Assembly: GCA_036703985.1 (NCBI GenBank)
Contig: DATNQN010000072.1
Coordinates: 31,175-95,174 of the forward strand
Direction of reading: 5' to 3'
Length of the DNA: 64,000 bases
From: Leptolyngbyaceae cyanobacterium
GTDB lineage: Bacteria > Cyanobacteriota > Cyanobacteriia > Cyanobacteriales > Aerosakkonemataceae
Shown here: positions 9,050 to 18,945 of the stretch, in pieces
How positions within the stretch are numbered: the first letter of the stretch is position 1
How the letters are laid out: every line of letters begins with the position of its first letter
Notes under the pieces: generated by a model
The model's input: only the letters and a program-made list of their open reading frames with translations
What the model was told of the DNA's origin: nothing
Database searches by the model: none
Position numbers and translations under genes: made by a program

Positions 9050-9117
9050 GACAGAAGGAGAAAAATGAAATAACTAGTGGGGCTACCCGCAACTGTCAAT
9101 TCATCAGTCGCGCCTGC

Positions 9118-9214
9118 TGTCGAGGATCGTGGAATTTGGTGTAAGTCCTGTCAGAGCTAGAAAACTGAAAAGCTTCTGAAAAACTTTTCCCTCTACTAAC
9201 CGCGATCCTCGACA
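9118..9214. repeat. 97-bp inverted-repeat element
   Basis: Outer arms TGTCGAGGATCG (9118-9129) and CGATCCTCGACA (9203-9214) are perfect complements, extended by near-complementary bases. Inside is GTAAGTCCTG, a piece also found in the element at 22594, and a weak inner hairpin GAAAAG/CTTTTC. It could be a MITE remnant or a structured 3' region of the phosphatase mRNA. Confidence 0.55.
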
Positions 9215-9237
9215 AAATAACTAACAAGCAATCGTTA

Positions 9238-11826
9238 TTAAACGCTTGCTACGATATCAAATCCTAAGATGTGCCTTACTGGATCTACTTGGCTAAGATC
9301 GGGGAAACTATTAGTAGGATACGGATTCATTCCGTAAGTATTTACTGATAGTTTTTTGCCATCAGCACTTACATCAAGAGTGACATAATTAAAGGTATCC
9401 GGTGAATAAAAATCTACAGGCTGACGCAATGTATTTGCATTAGGATCGCCTTCGCGGAAAACATTTTGTAATCCGGGGAAGTTGGGATCTAAACCTAATG
9501 GATCGACCCCTTTTGCTTGCTGTTGTGCCACAATGCCATCAGCTAAAGATTTAATGTTCTCAAAACTGTGGTTATTAATTAAACCAGGGCCAAAAGCTGC
9601 CATTGGGCCAGCAACAATTGTCAACGCATTGGGTACGCGAACGCGAGCGCCTGTTACCGGATCTGTATAAGTTAATTCGTTAATTCGATTTTCGTGATCG
9701 TCAGTAGTCAGGAAGACGACATTATCGATTTTGTTATCGGCAATAAACTTGAGTAAATCGTTACGTTCGGCGCGATAACCTCCAATCCAAGTTTTACCTG
9801 TATCTAAGGGGATAATTTTATTTCCACTGGTGCTGGCATTTTCATCAATTGGTGTGGAAATAGCCACCATTTTCCAGGTAACACCATCATTTTTAGCTTG
9901 GAGGAGTGTTTGTTTAAGCCAATCAAGTTGAGTAGCTCCCAACATTGTGCGATCGGGATTATCTGCACGAGAACCAACATCATCGACAATTCTACCCTCA
10001 GCGTTGGTTCTTCTCATCCGAATATCTCGGTAAGAGCGATCGTCAACGTTCACGAAAAGCGCATTTGCTCCCCACGGCTGAGCAAAATATTGTTGTAGAG
10101 TACCATCAGTGCGAGGATCGTTGGGAGCCGAAATGATTTTTTCCCGGATAGGTTGATATTCTTGATAAGGTCGTAATACTGATTGATATCCGGGTGTTTT
10201 ATTAATAAAAGTGCCAGTTGTATTGGCATCGTAAATCGGATTTGTAGGATCTACGCCTGCACCCGCTGGCGTTCCTGCTGGCGCTCCACCATTAGCAAAT
10301 TGTTTATCTCCCAATTCGTGATTATCTAACAGTGTATAGTTCCCTTGAGCAGCATAAAACGATCTCAATCCTGGGAAACCATTGGGTGTAACGGGTAATA
10401 AATTCTCCAGGTATTTACGGCGATAATCAGCTAAAGCTTGCGCGGGATCTGCAAAAGGATCGGCAGTTGCTGGAGATATACCTACACCAGTAGTTGTATT
10501 ACCGCTTGGTGTTTCGTAAATTGTATCTCCCAAATAAACAAAAAAGTCCAAATTCAGTCGATCGAAATCTTTAATTAAAGGATAGGGTCGCCACTCACCC
10601 GCAGTATCTGCGCTAAAAGCCATGCGGAGAGGTGCTTGCTCGGTTTTATTGGGTGCAGTTTTAAATGTTCCGACTGGACTAGCTTCTCCTCCCGGTGCTA
10701 AAAATCGATAGTAGTAGCGCGTATTACTCTGCAAAAATGTGTTATCTAATTTGGCAGTGTAATCGCGATCGGGATTAGTTTTAGTCAGTAATGTGCTTTG
10801 GATGCCGTTAAATTGCGGATCGGTGGCAACTTGCACGATTAAATCCGTAGCTTTGCCTTGGTTAGTGCTAGGATCGGCGGTGCGCGTCCACAGAATCGCG
10901 CTATTTTCGGTGGCATCGCCCGCTGCTACAGCATTGAAGAATATGTCAGTTTTAAGATTACCGACGCGACCTTCTTTCAAACCATAATTAACGAAATGTT
11001 GTAATCCTTGTTGGTAGTTGAAATCAGCATTTTGTAAATCTTGGTTGTTTGCCAGGTAATAACTAGCGCTGAAAAACTGCGAGGAAGCACGTCCTTCCTT
11101 GATGCCAAATTGTTGGAAATGTTCGTATAATTGTTGGTTGTTGAGATTAGCTGCTACTAAATCAGGATTAACTGTCCGATAGTAATCTAGATCGAAAGCA
11201 GGAGAAAATTTTCTGCCTTCCTTTAAGCCAAATTGTTCAAAGTGTTGTAATGCTTGGTATCTATTTCCTTGGTAGGCTGTATTTACATCGGAATTGTTTT
11301 GCAAATAGAAATCTGCATCGAAGAACTCGCTAAATTTTCTCTTTTCATTGATGCCATTTATTTTTAAATGTTCTAAGGCTTTTAATTTATCGCCTTGGAA
11401 AGCTGCATTTACGTCTCCATTAGTAGCTAAATAAAAGTCCAAGTTGACAAATTGCGAAAATTTACGTCCTTCCTCTACACCATAATTTTGGAGGTGTTCT
11501 AATGCTTGTTCTCTAGAATTACTGCTAAAAGCACTGCGTAAATCACCATAGTTAGATAAATAAAAATCTAAATCTACAAGTGCCGAAAATTTACGTCCTT
11601 CTCGAATCCCATTGGTTTGTAAATGGTTGAAAAGCTGGCTATTGTTAAAACTTGCTAAGTCAGAATTATCAGCTTTGTAGAAGTTTAAGTCTACAAAAGG
11701 AGAGAATAACCGATTTTCGTTCAATCCAAAATTTTGGAAATGCGATAAAGCTTCGGTATCATTTAAGCCAACTAAGTCTGGGTTGGCAACACGATAAAAG
11801 TTGGGGTCAAATAAGTTAACTGTCAT
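9238..11826 (-). CDS. phoD: PhoD-family phosphatase with seven N-terminal export-type repeats
   Basis: An 862-residue protein. Residues about 1-290 are seven repeats of about 40 residues following FD-x3-YL-x2-N-x-DV...HF-x3-G-x2-EGR-KFS, a module found in large exported cyanobacterial proteins. The remainder is a PhoD-like phosphatase (N-terminal beta domain, then metallophosphoesterase): FSADTAGEW, FVYLGDTIYE, DNHELGD and TTDDHENR are metal-site motifs. PhoD enzymes are extracellular Ca/Fe phosphodiesterase/monoesterases used for phosphate scavenging. No N-terminal signal peptide is seen, so export may not go through the usual Tat signal of PhoD. Regulation by phosphate is likely but no Pho box was identified. 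Confidence 0.88.
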   Translation of the reverse strand: MTVNLFDPNFYRVANPDLVGLNDTEALSHFQNFGLNENRLFSPFVDLNFYKADNSDLASFNNSQLFNHLQTNGIREGRKFSALVDLDFYLSNYGDLRSAFSSNSREQALEHLQNYGVEEGRKFSQFVNLDFYLATNGDVNAAFQGDKLKALEHLKINGINEKRKFSEFFDADFYLQNNSDVNTAYQGNRYQALQHFEQFGLKEGRKFSPAFDLDYYRTVNPDLVAANLNNQQLYEHFQQFGIKEGRASSQFFSASYYLANNQDLQNADFNYQQGLQHFVNYGLKEGRVGNLKTDIFFNAVAAGDATENSAILWTRTADPSTNQGKATDLIVQVATDPQFNGIQSTLLTKTNPDRDYTAKLDNTFLQSNTRYYYRFLAPGGEASPVGTFKTAPNKTEQAPLRMAFSADTAGEWRPYPLIKDFDRLNLDFFVYLGDTIYETPSGNTTTGVGISPATADPFADPAQALADYRRKYLENLLPVTPNGFPGLRSFYAAQGNYTLLDNHELGDKQFANGGAPAGTPAGAGVDPTNPIYDANTTGTFINKTPGYQSVLRPYQEYQPIREKIISAPNDPRTDGTLQQYFAQPWGANALFVNVDDRSYRDIRMRRTNAEGRIVDDVGSRADNPDRTMLGATQLDWLKQTLLQAKNDGVTWKMVAISTPIDENASTSGNKIIPLDTGKTWIGGYRAERNDLLKFIADNKIDNVVFLTTDDHENRINELTYTDPVTGARVRVPNALTIVAGPMAAFGPGLINNHSFENIKSLADGIVAQQQAKGVDPLGLDPNFPGLQNVFREGDPNANTLRQPVDFYSPDTFNYVTLDVSADGKKLSVNTYGMNPYPTNSFPDLSQVDPVRHILGFDIVASV

Positions 11827-12148
11827 AAATCTCTTTTCCGCTCAGTTTTAGTTAAAAACTGAGACGATCGAACATTGCAGTTATAAGTATACTTGATTAC
11901 AACTGTTTCAGATTAGTATTAAATTTTATTTACAAAATTAATTGATTTTTATGAAAGTACTTATCATCTAACATTATATATAGCAGTCCTGTTTGAATTG
12001 ACAAGGTATGATACATTTATACTCAAGTGTTAATTGCTCGTTATCAAGATGAAGAAGGGTAAATTATCCACAACTTATCCTTACGCAAAATAATCCGAAA
12101 GTTGGGATACCAAGGATTACGAGAAGGATAAATCGATCTCAAATTACC

Positions 12149-12177
12149 TTAAAAACTGGGTTTGACCCAGTTTTTAA
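12149..12177. repeat. perfect hairpin, 13-bp stem
   Basis: Arms TTAAAAACTGGGT and ACCCAGTTTTTAA around loop TTG. It has terminator-like shape (GC core, flanking A and T runs) but lies between divergent genes with nothing obvious to terminate, so a repeat element or an unseen transcript end is possible. Confidence 0.7.
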
Positions 12178-12295
12178 GTTAACTTTTGTCTAAGTACCGC
12201 TAGGAGGTTTTTAGATGAGGAGGAAACGGTTGCGATCGCTAAACCAAAAAAATTATCGATTCCCATCTAAGTTCCTAACAGACAAACTTCATCGA

Positions 12296-12335
12296 CATCT
12301 GTGTTCATCTGTGTTTATCTGTGGACATCTGTGGT
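12296..12335. repeat. decamer array CATCTGTGTT x4
   Basis: Four ten-base units: CATCTGTGTT twice, TATCTGTGGA and CATCTGTGGT. It is the inverted relative of the array at 9019, so the phosphatase gene is flanked by both orientations. Confidence 0.85.
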
Positions 12336-12434
12336 AAAAAAAAATCCTTAAAAATATTTAGGGAATAAAGCTAAAAATCTTCGACAGCAAAACACTTTAA
12401 TCTAAAAATTTAAAGTGTAAAATATAAAATTAAT

Positions 12435-14711
12435 ATGCCTATTAACAAAGAACAAGCTTTACAACAAATCCGTAACAGTCTGCGGGAAGGGCAAAGACAA
12501 ATGGCAGACTGGTCGGGTGGCCCTTTGGCGGTGTCTGCCGTTCCCGGTGCGGGAAAATCTACCGGAATGGCGGGTGCTGCGGCGATCGCGATCGCGCGTC
12601 AACAACTCCACAACCGCAAGCAATTGGTAGTTGTTACCTTCACCCGTTCTGCCGCCGCCAATATTAAAGCCAAAATTCGATCGTATTTAAGAGACACCCT
12701 CTCATTACCCCAAATCGGTTTTGTCGTTCATACCTTACACGGTTTAGCTTTAAACATCGCCAACCGACATCCAGAATTATCCAATTTAAACTTAGATAAC
12801 GTTACCATTGTCACTCCCAACCAAAGTCATCGGTTAATTCGAGTCGCGGTAGAAAGATGGATCGCCGCCCATCCCCGACGTTATCAAGTTTTAGTAGAAG
12901 GGCAACAATTTGATGGAGAAGAAACGGAACGATTGCGCCGCCAGTCAGTTTTACGCACGGAAGTGTTACCTTCTTTGGCGCAGACGGTAATTCACGAGGC
13001 AAAAAGTTCTGGTTATTTGCCAGAAAATTTGTGGGAGTTGAGCAGACAAAGTAAAGATGAATATGAGATTTTAGCGATCGCAGCTGGATTGTACGAAAAT
13101 TATCAAGATTTATTGAAATCTCGCGACTTCATCGACTACGACGAAATGATTCTTGCCGCACTGCGTGTGTTAGAAAATGAAAGCGCGAGGCGTTTGTGGC
13201 AAAACCAAGTATTTGCCGTATTTGAAGATGAAGCGCAAGATTCCTCACCATTACAAACCAAATTATTAGAAATTCTTGCCACCGATCCGGATAATCCAGA
13301 TGCGCCACCCAATTTAGTACGAGTTGGCGATCCGAATCAAGCAATTAACTCTACTTTTACTCCTGCCGATCCAATTTATTTTCGTCGTTTTTGTTTGCAA
13401 AGCGAATCCCAAGGACGTTTAGCGACTATGGATCGAGCCGGACGCAGTAGCCGCACTATTATAGATGCAGCTAACTTTGTTTTAGAGTGGGTAAATCGCT
13501 CTCAATTAGCAGGTACAGAACAACCTTTTCGCCATCAAATTATTCATCCCGTGGATGCTAACGATCCGCAACCTGATGCTAACCCGCCATCGGTGGGTAA
13601 AGGTTTGGAAATCAATACTCCCCGCGATATTTACGAAACGGTGAAGTTGATCGGTGAAAGAGCGATCGAGTTATTAACACCTAATAATGAAGGTAAGAGA
13701 GGATCGACGGCGGTGTTGGTGCGGACTAACGATCAAGGGAGATTCGTTCACCAACAATTAAAGCAAGAATTTGGCGATCGCATCGATATATATGATGTAG
13801 TTCAACAAACCCTTTATACGAAAGTTCCGGCGCAAATTTTATCTCTGCTGCAATTTCTCGATCGTCCTCATTCTCCCGACTATTTGAAAGCTGCCTTAGA
13901 AGTGTTAGTAGAAAGGCAGTTAATTCCACCCCAAGATTTGAACGCTCTTGCTAGTTTACCAGAACAATTCCTTTATCCCGGCCCCCTCGATCCTCCGCAA
14001 GCAGAAGAAGTAAAAAAAGCAAAGCGGTTTTGTAGTAAGTTACTCAGAGCAAGGTTGGAATTACCCCTTTATCAAATGATTTCCTTCCTAGCTTTAGCTT
14101 TAAATTATGACAAAAATGAACTTGCCACTGCTGACAAATTAGCAGAACGAGTTTTCCGACAAAGTGCTGGCAACAGTTCGATGCCAAATATCATCAGCGT
14201 ATTAAGTGAAATCGTTAGTTCGGAAAGATTTGAACCAGTAGATACGGAAGGTAATGAAAGTCAATATACCCAAAATGGTAAGCTGACAATTATTACCATG
14301 CACAAAGCAAAGGGTTTAGATTGGGATTATGTTTTTCTGCCTTTCTTGCACGCTGGGATGATTCCCGGCAGTTTGCGCGTACCCACACCAACCCAATTTT
14401 TAGGTGATTTTACTTTAGCAGAAGTGGCACGGGCGCAGATTCGGGCTAGTTTGCACGGGACATTTCCTTTGCCAGAAGTAACCGCAGCTTGGGAACAGGC
14501 GGGTTATTTGAAAATAGCCGAAGAATTTCGTCTTTTATACGTGGCGATGACTAGGGCAAAAAGGTTGCTGTGGATGTCTGCGGCTAAATCAGCGCCTTTT
14601 ACTTGGAGTAAACCTGAGAATTTGCAAGAACAACAACCTTGTCCGGTTTTACCAGCTTTAAAAAGCCAATTTCCTCAATCAGTGGTTGCTTTGTCTGCGA
14701 TGCGAACTTGA
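12435..14711 (+). CDS. UvrD/Rep-family SF1 DNA helicase
   Basis: A 758-residue superfamily 1A helicase. Walker A SAVPGAGKST at residues 34-43, VTFTRSAAANIK (motif Ia), Walker B VFEDEAQDSSP, RVGDPNQAI (motif III), TMHKAKGLDWDYVFLP (motif V) and LLYVAMTRAKR (motif VI) are all present in order, so the ATPase should be active. The Walker B carries DEAQD as in UvrD/PcrA. It lacks a RecB-like nuclease domain. It may act in repair or replication restart; it stands alone, with no recB or addA partner nearby. It is shorter than, and distinct from, housekeeping PcrA, so no symbol is given. Confidence 0.85.
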   Translation: MPINKEQALQQIRNSLREGQRQMADWSGGPLAVSAVPGAGKSTGMAGAAAIAIARQQLHNRKQLVVVTFTRSAAANIKAKIRSYLRDTLSLPQIGFVVHTLHGLALNIANRHPELSNLNLDNVTIVTPNQSHRLIRVAVERWIAAHPRRYQVLVEGQQFDGEETERLRRQSVLRTEVLPSLAQTVIHEAKSSGYLPENLWELSRQSKDEYEILAIAAGLYENYQDLLKSRDFIDYDEMILAALRVLENESARRLWQNQVFAVFEDEAQDSSPLQTKLLEILATDPDNPDAPPNLVRVGDPNQAINSTFTPADPIYFRRFCLQSESQGRLATMDRAGRSSRTIIDAANFVLEWVNRSQLAGTEQPFRHQIIHPVDANDPQPDANPPSVGKGLEINTPRDIYETVKLIGERAIELLTPNNEGKRGSTAVLVRTNDQGRFVHQQLKQEFGDRIDIYDVVQQTLYTKVPAQILSLLQFLDRPHSPDYLKAALEVLVERQLIPPQDLNALASLPEQFLYPGPLDPPQAEEVKKAKRFCSKLLRARLELPLYQMISFLALALNYDKNELATADKLAERVFRQSAGNSSMPNIISVLSEIVSSERFEPVDTEGNESQYTQNGKLTIITMHKAKGLDWDYVFLPFLHAGMIPGSLRVPTPTQFLGDFTLAEVARAQIRASLHGTFPLPEVTAAWEQAGYLKIAEEFRLLYVAMTRAKRLLWMSAAKSAPFTWSKPENLQEQQPCPVLPALKSQFPQSVVALSAMRT

Positions 14712-14725
14712 GTGAAGTCTGCAAG

Positions 14726-15310
14726 TTAGGCTCTTTTTCTTTTCCGCATTAGCATGAAAGTGCTTGTTAAACCTAATGCGATCGCAACTGATGGTTCCGG
14801 AACGGATTTGACAGGTACGTTCAATATATCTCCGGAGATTCCTCCTTTACCTCCCACTAAAGCCGATCCTTGGCATTCCATTACTTTGCACGCGCTTAAA
14901 GGCTTACCATCAGGTGCATGAACCGATAGACTCAGTAAATATGCGTAAGGGCTATATAACCCACCGTATTCTACTGTTTGGTTAGTTCTAACTTGGAGCG
15001 AAAATCTATCCCCCCAGGAAGTTAATTCTGAACTATGAACACCACTAGAGTCTGGTACATTGCCTCTCACAAACAATGAAAAATCTAACAAAGCGTTCTC
15101 AGCAAAACCATTAGTTGGAGAGTTAATCACCTCATCGAAAATAGCATCGTCTAAGGTATAGCTGCTTTCAACAGGTATAACGCCGAAAAAATTGCCCTGA
15201 AATTTGAAAGTTATTGCATTTGCAGGCGCAGCGCTAACTGTTCCCATCGCAAAAAATGCAACTCCAGCAATAGCGCTCGATACTTTTTTCATCAAACTCG
15301 AAGCAGACAT
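14726..15310 (-). CDS. PEP-CTERM exported protein
   Basis: A 194-residue protein with an N-terminal signal peptide (KKVSSAIAGVAFFAMGTVSAAPANA) and a canonical PEP-CTERM tail: VPEPS, a hydrophobic stretch of about 13 residues, and RKRKRA. Such tails are cut and sorted by exosortases. The middle (ITFKFQGNFFGVIPVESSYTLDD) is beta-rich and of unknown role. AGAGGA a few bases upstream of the ATG supports the start. Its tail differs from that of the protein at 45464, which sits beside an exosortase, so the two may use different sorting enzymes. It converges on the helicase gene with a 14-bp gap. Confidence 0.88.
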   Translation of the reverse strand: MSASSLMKKVSSAIAGVAFFAMGTVSAAPANAITFKFQGNFFGVIPVESSYTLDDAIFDEVINSPTNGFAENALLDFSLFVRGNVPDSSGVHSSELTSWGDRFSLQVRTNQTVEYGGLYSPYAYLLSLSVHAPDGKPLSACKVMECQGSALVGGKGGISGDILNVPVKSVPEPSVAIALGLTSTFMLMRKRKRA

Positions 15311-16338
15311 GGAAATCCTCTCTATCTCTAATCAGTGAATGTCGATCGCGCGGATACCCTGGAGCATCTACTTGGATGGCACCGATCGCAAAAGTTATGT
15401 AATTCACAAACTTCTGCCATATTGTATGATTTACTGAAATTTTTGATGTCGAGCTATTTTTCAAGAATCATCTTAAGTAATTACTCGGATAAAAATCCAG
15501 CCATCTAATTATTTTTACGTAATCTTCATCAAAAAAATATATTTAAATGGAAATTTTTAAAGATAGAATTAAGAAACTAGCGGGTACACTAACAAATAGG
15601 AGCGGTTTTCCCTTACCAGAAAACCCTGGTGGTAAGGTTGATATTTTTGGTAGAGCGAAATTAACCTTTAAACTTGTATCGTTGGGAGTAACTACTTTTA
15701 TAAAATATTTATCTAATTTCAGAGCTAGCTCTGCATTAACCAACTTTTCTGCTTCCCACTAAGTCAGCCACTCGGAACAACTAAAAGCTTGATTTTGCTT
15801 TATAGTGAATTGTCAAGATTTATCAAAAAACTCTAGCTATCTGAAATAATTATGGTTTTCTTATCTCTGGAGATCGGTTAATTTTCAATGCTTGTTTCTG
15901 GAAAAATGCCAGTATAATAAGGGTTTTATGGGGAAGGTAAAGAAAAATAAAGTTGATGTGGCAGCCTTTTTACTTTTTGAAAATGAAAGTTTATTGCGAT
16001 CGGGCTGCCTTAAAATAGCCATCAATATACAGAAGGGATAATTATGTTTATGTAGTGCAGTAAGTACTTACTAATTTTTGGTTAAGTATTCGGTACAAAA
16101 CATGACTATTTAGAGCAAAGTTTGAGAGATAATACTTAATTTTAACAATAAATTTATATTAAGAATTTTATGAATGAATAATCAGTATAGTTGCGGATTT
16201 TCCGAATAATAATGTTGTTTTGTTAAGAATATTTTAATAATTATAATTTTTGCTCGTTATTTTAAGGATAAAAAGTAAGATAAAGATATGTGATTTAAAT
16301 TACAGGCAATTTCTGCATAATGCTTACAGGGAAACAGG
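15311..16338. other. 1-kb gene-free region upstream of the pix-like operon
   Basis: AT-rich region with no convincing gene; short frames on both strands near 15543-15762 mirror each other and lack family resemblance. A TATAAT near 15913 and an inverted repeat GGCAGCC (15960) / GGCTGCC (16003) could belong to a promoter and long leader of the phototaxis operon. These are suggestions only. Confidence 0.4.
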
Positions 16339-17715
16339 ATGACTACCAACGAAGTAGCTAATTACAAGCTAAGCGACCAAATCCAAATCCAAAGCCAAAA
16401 GCAATTTACTGGCAGGCTTGACGTACAAGGTTCTACTACTTGGAGTTTATACTTTTGTTTGGGTCGCCTTGTTTGGGTAGCTGGGGGAGTACATCCGATG
16501 AGGCGGTGGCATAGGCATTTAAATTTGTACTGTCCCCAAATACCTCCGAATAGCGTGCGTTTGCGGGAGAGTGATTTAACTAGATATTGGGAGTACCAAG
16601 CGATCACGGTTTTGGTAAAACGACAAAAAATCACCGGGGAGCAAGCAGTAGCGGTAATTAAAAGCAACGTAGCGGAAGTATTTTTTGATATTCTGCAATA
16701 TGAGGCAAAAGAGCCGCTAACTTTTATTTGCGATCGAGAAAATATTTCCGATGCTTCCCTGACTTTAATCAATCCGAGTCAAGCACTACAAGAAGCCCAA
16801 CAGGTTTGGGAAAATTGGCGTACTGCTGGTTTAGCCAATTTATCTCCTAATATCGCTCCCCTGCTCAAACAACCAGAGGAGTTAGAAAAACTTGCTTCTC
16901 CCCGCGTTTACCAAACCTTGGTCAAAGTGATTGATGGAGACCGCACTCTAAGGGATTTGGCAGTTTATATCAAGCAAGATTTACAAAAATTAGTGCGATC
17001 GCTAATACCTTATATTCGTCAAAAAATTATCGGATTAGGGGAAGTTCCTGACTTAGTGATGCCAGCCATCAATGCCGCAGCACTAGCCCAACCAAATAAT
17101 AGCGAACCACCAGTCAATCTTACAGCACCAATCAGCGATCGTAGAAGCAAAACCGAACCACCACTATCAACTACTTCACCACCAGCCGTTAAAAATAGCA
17201 AAGCAGAAATATCTGTTTCTCCTCCACCTACTCCTCTTCCCCTACCTCCTACTCAACCCGTTACCTCACCCCCAGTTACTAAACCAGCATCCTTACAAAG
17301 TCCTCTCATTGTCTACGTTGAGGATAGCGTAATTGACTGCCAAATTATGGAGGAAATTCTCACCAAAGCCAGTTATCGGTTTATCAGCATCAAAGATTCC
17401 ATACACGCTTTACCGATACTACTTCAACACAAACCAGATGCGATTATCTTAGATCTGGTTATGCCAGTGGCTAACGGTTATGAAATTTGCGCTCAAATTA
17501 GGAGAATATCTACTTTTAAAAATACACCTGTAATTATTCTTACGGGAAACGATGGTTTAGTTGACAGAGTGCGGGCTAAACTTGTCGGTGCTACAGACTT
17601 TTTATCTAAACCAATCGTCGATCAAAAAGTACTAGCCACTTTGTTCAAACATTTAAATAATTCACCATCTTTAGCCGAAAACTCCTCACATTCTTTGGGT
17701 TATCAAGCTTCTTAA
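16339..17715 (+). CDS. pixG: PixG-like response regulator (PATAN-REC)
   Basis: A 458-residue PatA-type regulator, first gene of a five-gene chemotaxis-type operon. The N-terminal PATAN (DUF4388-like) region spans about residues 5-235 and includes FTGRLDV and YFCLGRLVWVAGG. A proline-rich linker (about 265-315) leads to a C-terminal receiver domain with YVEDSVIDCQIME and phosphoacceptor Asp372 in IILDLVMPVANGYE. In Synechocystis the equivalent PixG works with PixH, I, J and L in type IV pilus-based phototaxis. GGGAAACAGG precedes the ATG. The gene symbol is by operon order and domain match. Confidence 0.82.
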   Translation: MTTNEVANYKLSDQIQIQSQKQFTGRLDVQGSTTWSLYFCLGRLVWVAGGVHPMRRWHRHLNLYCPQIPPNSVRLRESDLTRYWEYQAITVLVKRQKITGEQAVAVIKSNVAEVFFDILQYEAKEPLTFICDRENISDASLTLINPSQALQEAQQVWENWRTAGLANLSPNIAPLLKQPEELEKLASPRVYQTLVKVIDGDRTLRDLAVYIKQDLQKLVRSLIPYIRQKIIGLGEVPDLVMPAINAAALAQPNNSEPPVNLTAPISDRRSKTEPPLSTTSPPAVKNSKAEISVSPPPTPLPLPPTQPVTSPPVTKPASLQSPLIVYVEDSVIDCQIMEEILTKASYRFISIKDSIHALPILLQHKPDAIILDLVMPVANGYEICAQIRRISTFKNTPVIILTGNDGLVDRVRAKLVGATDFLSKPIVDQKVLATLFKHLNNSPSLAENSSHSLGYQAS

Positions 17716-17809
17716 AAGAAAGCATAAACATTGGTGATTTTGGGAATCATAATTCTTGATTTCACCGACCGCTTCCGCTCGCTCTACGCTAACTATTGGA
17801 GAAAACCTC

Positions 17810-18172
17810 ATGAGTACTGTATTAGTAGTTGAAGATAGCTTGACCGACATGGAAGTTATGATCCGCTACTTACAACAGGCAGGGTTGTCTGTTGTAAGTG
17901 CCAAAAGTGTTGAAGAAGCTCAAGTTAAGCTAAATTTGCAAAAGCCAAACTTGATTATTCTCGATGTAATTCTGCCCGGTCAAAGTGGTTTTGAACTATG
18001 TCGAGAAATCAAAAGCGACCCGAATACTAGCGAAATTCCAGTAGTAGTTTGTTCAACCAAAGATACCGACGTTGACAAAATGTGGGCAAATATGTTGGGT
18101 GCAGATGCCTACTTGCCTAAACCAGTACAGCAAACCGATTTAGTACGCACTATCCGACAGCTAATGAAGTAG
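17810..18172 (+). CDS. pixH: PixH-like CheY receiver
   Basis: A single receiver domain of 120 residues: VLVVEDSLTDMEVM, phosphoacceptor Asp52 in LIILDVILPGQSGFE, and Lys in DAYLPKPVQ. The frame extends to TTG at 17756, but GGAG ahead of the ATG at 17810 and the usual length of CheY-like proteins decide the start. It follows pixG by 94 bp in the same direction. It is expected to receive phosphate from the CheA-like kinase PixL and act on the pilus motor. Confidence 0.85.
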   Translation: MSTVLVVEDSLTDMEVMIRYLQQAGLSVVSAKSVEEAQVKLNLQKPNLIILDVILPGQSGFELCREIKSDPNTSEIPVVVCSTKDTDVDKMWANMLGADAYLPKPVQQTDLVRTIRQLMK

Positions 18173-18231
18173 TTATTTGTCATTATCTTAGTGACTATAT
18201 TATTTACCAATTCATCCTAAAAAATCACTAA

Positions 18232-18259
18232 TGACGAATGACAGATGATAAATGATTAA
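18232..18259. repeat. TGACGAA-type heptamer x4
   Basis: Tandem TGACGAA, TGACAGA, TGATAAA, TGATTAA between pixH and pixI. It is the same family as the arrays in the pixJ-pixL spacer. Confidence 0.75.
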
Positions 18260-18271
18260 GGACTAATAAAT

Positions 18272-18832
18272 ATGGTTGATTTTGTCAAACAAGCTTCTGC
18301 GCTTACTCGTGTTGCTGCTGCTCCAGGAGTAACTCCTTCCTCAGATTCAGGTGAAAAATTTTTACGATTTAAGTTAGGCTTAGAAGGAAAAGCTTTACTT
18401 TCGCTGAACATTATTCACCAGGTAATGCGAGTGGCGGCATCTGAAATTCTGCCAGTCCCTCAAATGCCTAGTTGTGTATTAGGAATTTACAACTGGCGCG
18501 GCGAAATGCTGTGGCTAGTCGATATCGGGCAATTAATGGGATTTCCTCCCTTATATGGAGATCCTAATCTTAGTAAAGGAGGACAAATCGGTGAATTGAT
18601 GGCAATTGTCGTGCAAACTAACGAGCAATATTTAGGGCTAATTGTTCCCCAAATTAATGATATAGAATTGCACGATATCCAGCGATTAAATGTTCCTTCC
18701 ATCGGATTATTTCCTCCCGAAGTATTGCCTTACTTACAAGGTTATTTGATCGGAGAAAACCAAGAAGTTTTGATGGTACTTAATGCCGAAGCAATTGCAA
18801 GAACTCCTCTTTGGCAGGTGCATCGACAGTAA
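18272..18832 (+). CDS. pixI: PixI-like CheW adaptor
   Basis: A 186-residue CheW-domain protein. KFLRFKLGLEGKALLSLNIIHQVMRV, LGIYNWRGEMLWLVDIGQLMG and LGLIVPQINDI are CheW signatures. It should link the receptor PixJ to the kinase PixL. The first 25 residues are a variable extension. It is fourth in length but third in order in the operon, as in other pix loci. Confidence 0.85.
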   Translation: MVDFVKQASALTRVAAAPGVTPSSDSGEKFLRFKLGLEGKALLSLNIIHQVMRVAASEILPVPQMPSCVLGIYNWRGEMLWLVDIGQLMGFPPLYGDPNLSKGGQIGELMAIVVQTNEQYLGLIVPQINDIELHDIQRLNVPSIGLFPPEVLPYLQGYLIGENQEVLMVLNAEAIARTPLWQVHRQ

Positions 18833-18945
18833 TTATTATTGACTAGCTAAAACGGCTAATTACTGCCATAGGAGCTAGTTAAGATAGCTCCTCAAGAGGG
18901 TCTTTATTCCTAAATTCACTTAATTAATTTATTGAGGTTTTTTAA

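Larger units (their letters stand above)
8848..9237. other. gene-free spacer with repeats
   Basis: A 390-bp spacer that should hold the kinase promoter and the phoD 3' end. It contains a decamer repeat at 9019 and a larger inverted repeat at 9118-9214, listed separately. Confidence 0.5.
11827..12434. other. gene-free spacer with hairpin and decamer array
   Basis: A 608-bp AT-rich spacer between divergent phoD and the helicase gene. It holds the hairpin at 12149 and the decamer array at 12296. No small ORF with a convincing start was found. Confidence 0.5.

Noticed and set aside
15543..15762. frames on both strands upstream of pixG
   Set aside because: They mirror each other over the same AT-rich stretch, start without a clear ribosome binding site and resemble nothing known.
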